Origin: an uncultured Clostridia bacterium
GTDB lineage: Bacteria > Bacillota > Clostridia > Oscillospirales > Acutalibacteraceae
Reading direction: 5' to 3'
Length of the DNA stretch: 6,405 nucleotides
Assembly: GCA_937902305.1 (NCBI GenBank)
Contig: CALDHV010000086.1
Coordinates: 1 to 6,405, forward strand
Shown: one piece after another, positions 5,738 to 6,405 of the stretch
Position numbering within the stretch: position 1 is the first letter of the stretch
How the letters are laid out: the number at the start of each line of letters is the position of its first letter
Made by a program: the position numbers and the translations under genes
Notes under the pieces: generated by a model
Seen by the model: the letters and a program-made list of their open reading frames with translations, nothing else
What the model was told of the DNA's origin: nothing
The model's database searches: none

Positions 5738-6405
5738 GTGAAAAAAGCGAAAATGTCCCGGAAAAGCGGACTGCTCATATTGCTGTGCTCGGTGGTGTAC
5801 TTTTGCAGTTATCTGACCCGCCTCAACTACGGCGCGGTGCTGGTGGAGATCGTCTCCAACGAGGGTATCACCAAAACGGCGGCTTCGCTCGCGCAGACCG
5901 GGCTGTTCGTCTGCTACGGGCTGGGGCAGATCCTCAGCGGCTATCTCGGCGATCTGCTCAAGCCCGAGCGACTGATCTTCGCCGGGCTGACGATCAGCGC
6001 CGGAATGAATATCGCGGTCATTTTTAGCCCAAATCCGCTCCTGACGGCGGCGTTTTGGTGCGTCAACGGCTTCGCGCAGGCGATGATTTGGCCGCCGATG
6101 GTCAGGATATTTTCCCTGCAGCTCAGCGATACCGAGTATGACCGCGCGTGCATTTCCGCTTCTTTCGGCAGTTCGGTGGCGACCATCGCCATCTATCTGA
6201 TCGCGCCGCTTTGCGTCAGATTCAGCCGCTGGCAGACGCTGTTCATCATCACCGCGTCGGTCGCCGCCGTGGCCGCGCCGGAGACGGACGCAATCGCGGC
6301 AAAGCGCGCACGTGCCGAAAAACTGCTCGCCGCCTACGGGAACGCCTGCGCACAGGTGAAGATCTACCTCAAGCTCGACAAGAACGGCGAACCGCCGAAG
6401 CATTC
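5738..6405 (+). CDS. Major facilitator superfamily transporter, organophosphate:phosphate antiporter type, N-terminal half (3' end outside window)
   Basis: The frame opens at GTG 5738 and stays open to the right edge (222 codons). The first 180 residues are a membrane protein with about six hydrophobic segments, near residues 11-37, 50-72, 78-97, 101-128, 139-162 and 165-180. Family marks are YLTRLNYGA after helix 1, YGLGQILSGYLGDLLKP (60-76, with loop 2-3 motif A-like GYLGD), GLTISAGMN (83-91) and WCVNGFAQAMIWPPMVRIF (107-125). These match the GlpT/UhpT-like antiporters and related permeases, which import phosphorylated sugars or glycerol phosphate against inorganic phosphate. Substrate is not determined here. 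The start lies 16 bases after the repeat protein, so the two probably share a transcript. Residues from about P181 onward (base 6278) are charged and Ala-rich and do not resemble the expected end of helix 6 and central loop; this may be a chimeric joint, see findings. Confidence 0.82.
   Translation, partial: MKKAKMSRKSGLLILLCSVVYFCSYLTRLNYGAVLVEIVSNEGITKTAASLAQTGLFVCYGLGQILSGYLGDLLKPERLIFAGLTISAGMNIAVIFSPNPLLTAAFWCVNGFAQAMIWPPMVRIFSLQLSDTEYDRACISASFGSSVATIAIYLIAPLCVRFSRWQTLFIITASVAAVAAPETDAIAAKRARAEKLLAAYGNACAQVKIYLKLDKNGEPPKH

Noticed and set aside
5700..5738. Possible terminator between the repeat gene and the transporter
   Set aside because: No hairpin with a following T-run was found in the short gap, so readthrough is more likely.
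5728..6027. Alternative + strand frame starting at GTG 5728
   Set aside because: It overlaps the transporter in another frame, gives a charged sequence without motifs and overlaps the ribosome binding site of the better-supported start at 5738.
5702..6403. Open frame on the - strand (about 230 codons) at the right end
   Set aside because: It is antisense to the transporter, whose membrane segments and family motifs are clear. The antisense translation is Arg/Gly/Asp-rich and has no motif.

Overview
The window reads as one strand of a tightly packed bacterial gene cluster, most likely from an anaerobic, gut- or rumen-type member of the Clostridia (an Oscillospiraceae- or Christensenellales-like lineage). 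This is inferred from the content: a clostridial-style secreted protein with BspA-type leucine-rich repeats and a type I dockerin, strong AGGAGG-type ribosome binding sites, and a sugar-phosphate-permease-like transporter. No ribosomal or phylogenetic marker gene is present, so the assignment stays at that level.

Four genes lie on the + strand with gaps of 12, 18-24 and 16 bases. (1) Bases 1-252 are the C-terminal 83 codons of an NAD(P)-dependent malic enzyme, cut by the left edge. (2) Bases 265-1545 encode a 426-residue FAD-dependent oxidoreductase. (3) Bases 1570-5721 (or from 1564) encode a secreted modular protein of about 1,385 residues: signal peptide, acidic N-terminal module, beta-rich module with two cysteine/histidine motifs, a small Ig/carboxypeptidase-regulatory-like domain, a BspA cap, 16 leucine-rich repeats of 23 residues interrupted by two 37-residue inserts, a C-terminal beta domain, a Cys/His-rich linker and a type I dockerin. 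(4) From base 5738 to the right edge runs the N-terminal half of a major facilitator superfamily transporter of organophosphate-antiporter type. Its sixth membrane segment stops early and is followed by a charged sequence that does not look like the family.

Base composition is uneven. The two enzyme genes, the first 940 bases and last 700 bases of the large gene, and the transporter are GC-rich (about 55-70% in hand-counted 60-base samples). The middle of the large gene, from about 2,505 to about 4,800-4,950, falls to roughly 37-50%. The change on the left coincides with a module boundary in the protein, which suggests assembly by domain shuffling.

The spacing suggests co-transcription, but the functions (central carbon enzyme, flavoenzyme, cell-surface or cellulosome-type protein, transporter) do not form an obvious pathway. 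No tRNA, rRNA, CRISPR array, insertion sequence or convincing intergenic terminator was seen. No gene-free stretch exceeds 24 bases.
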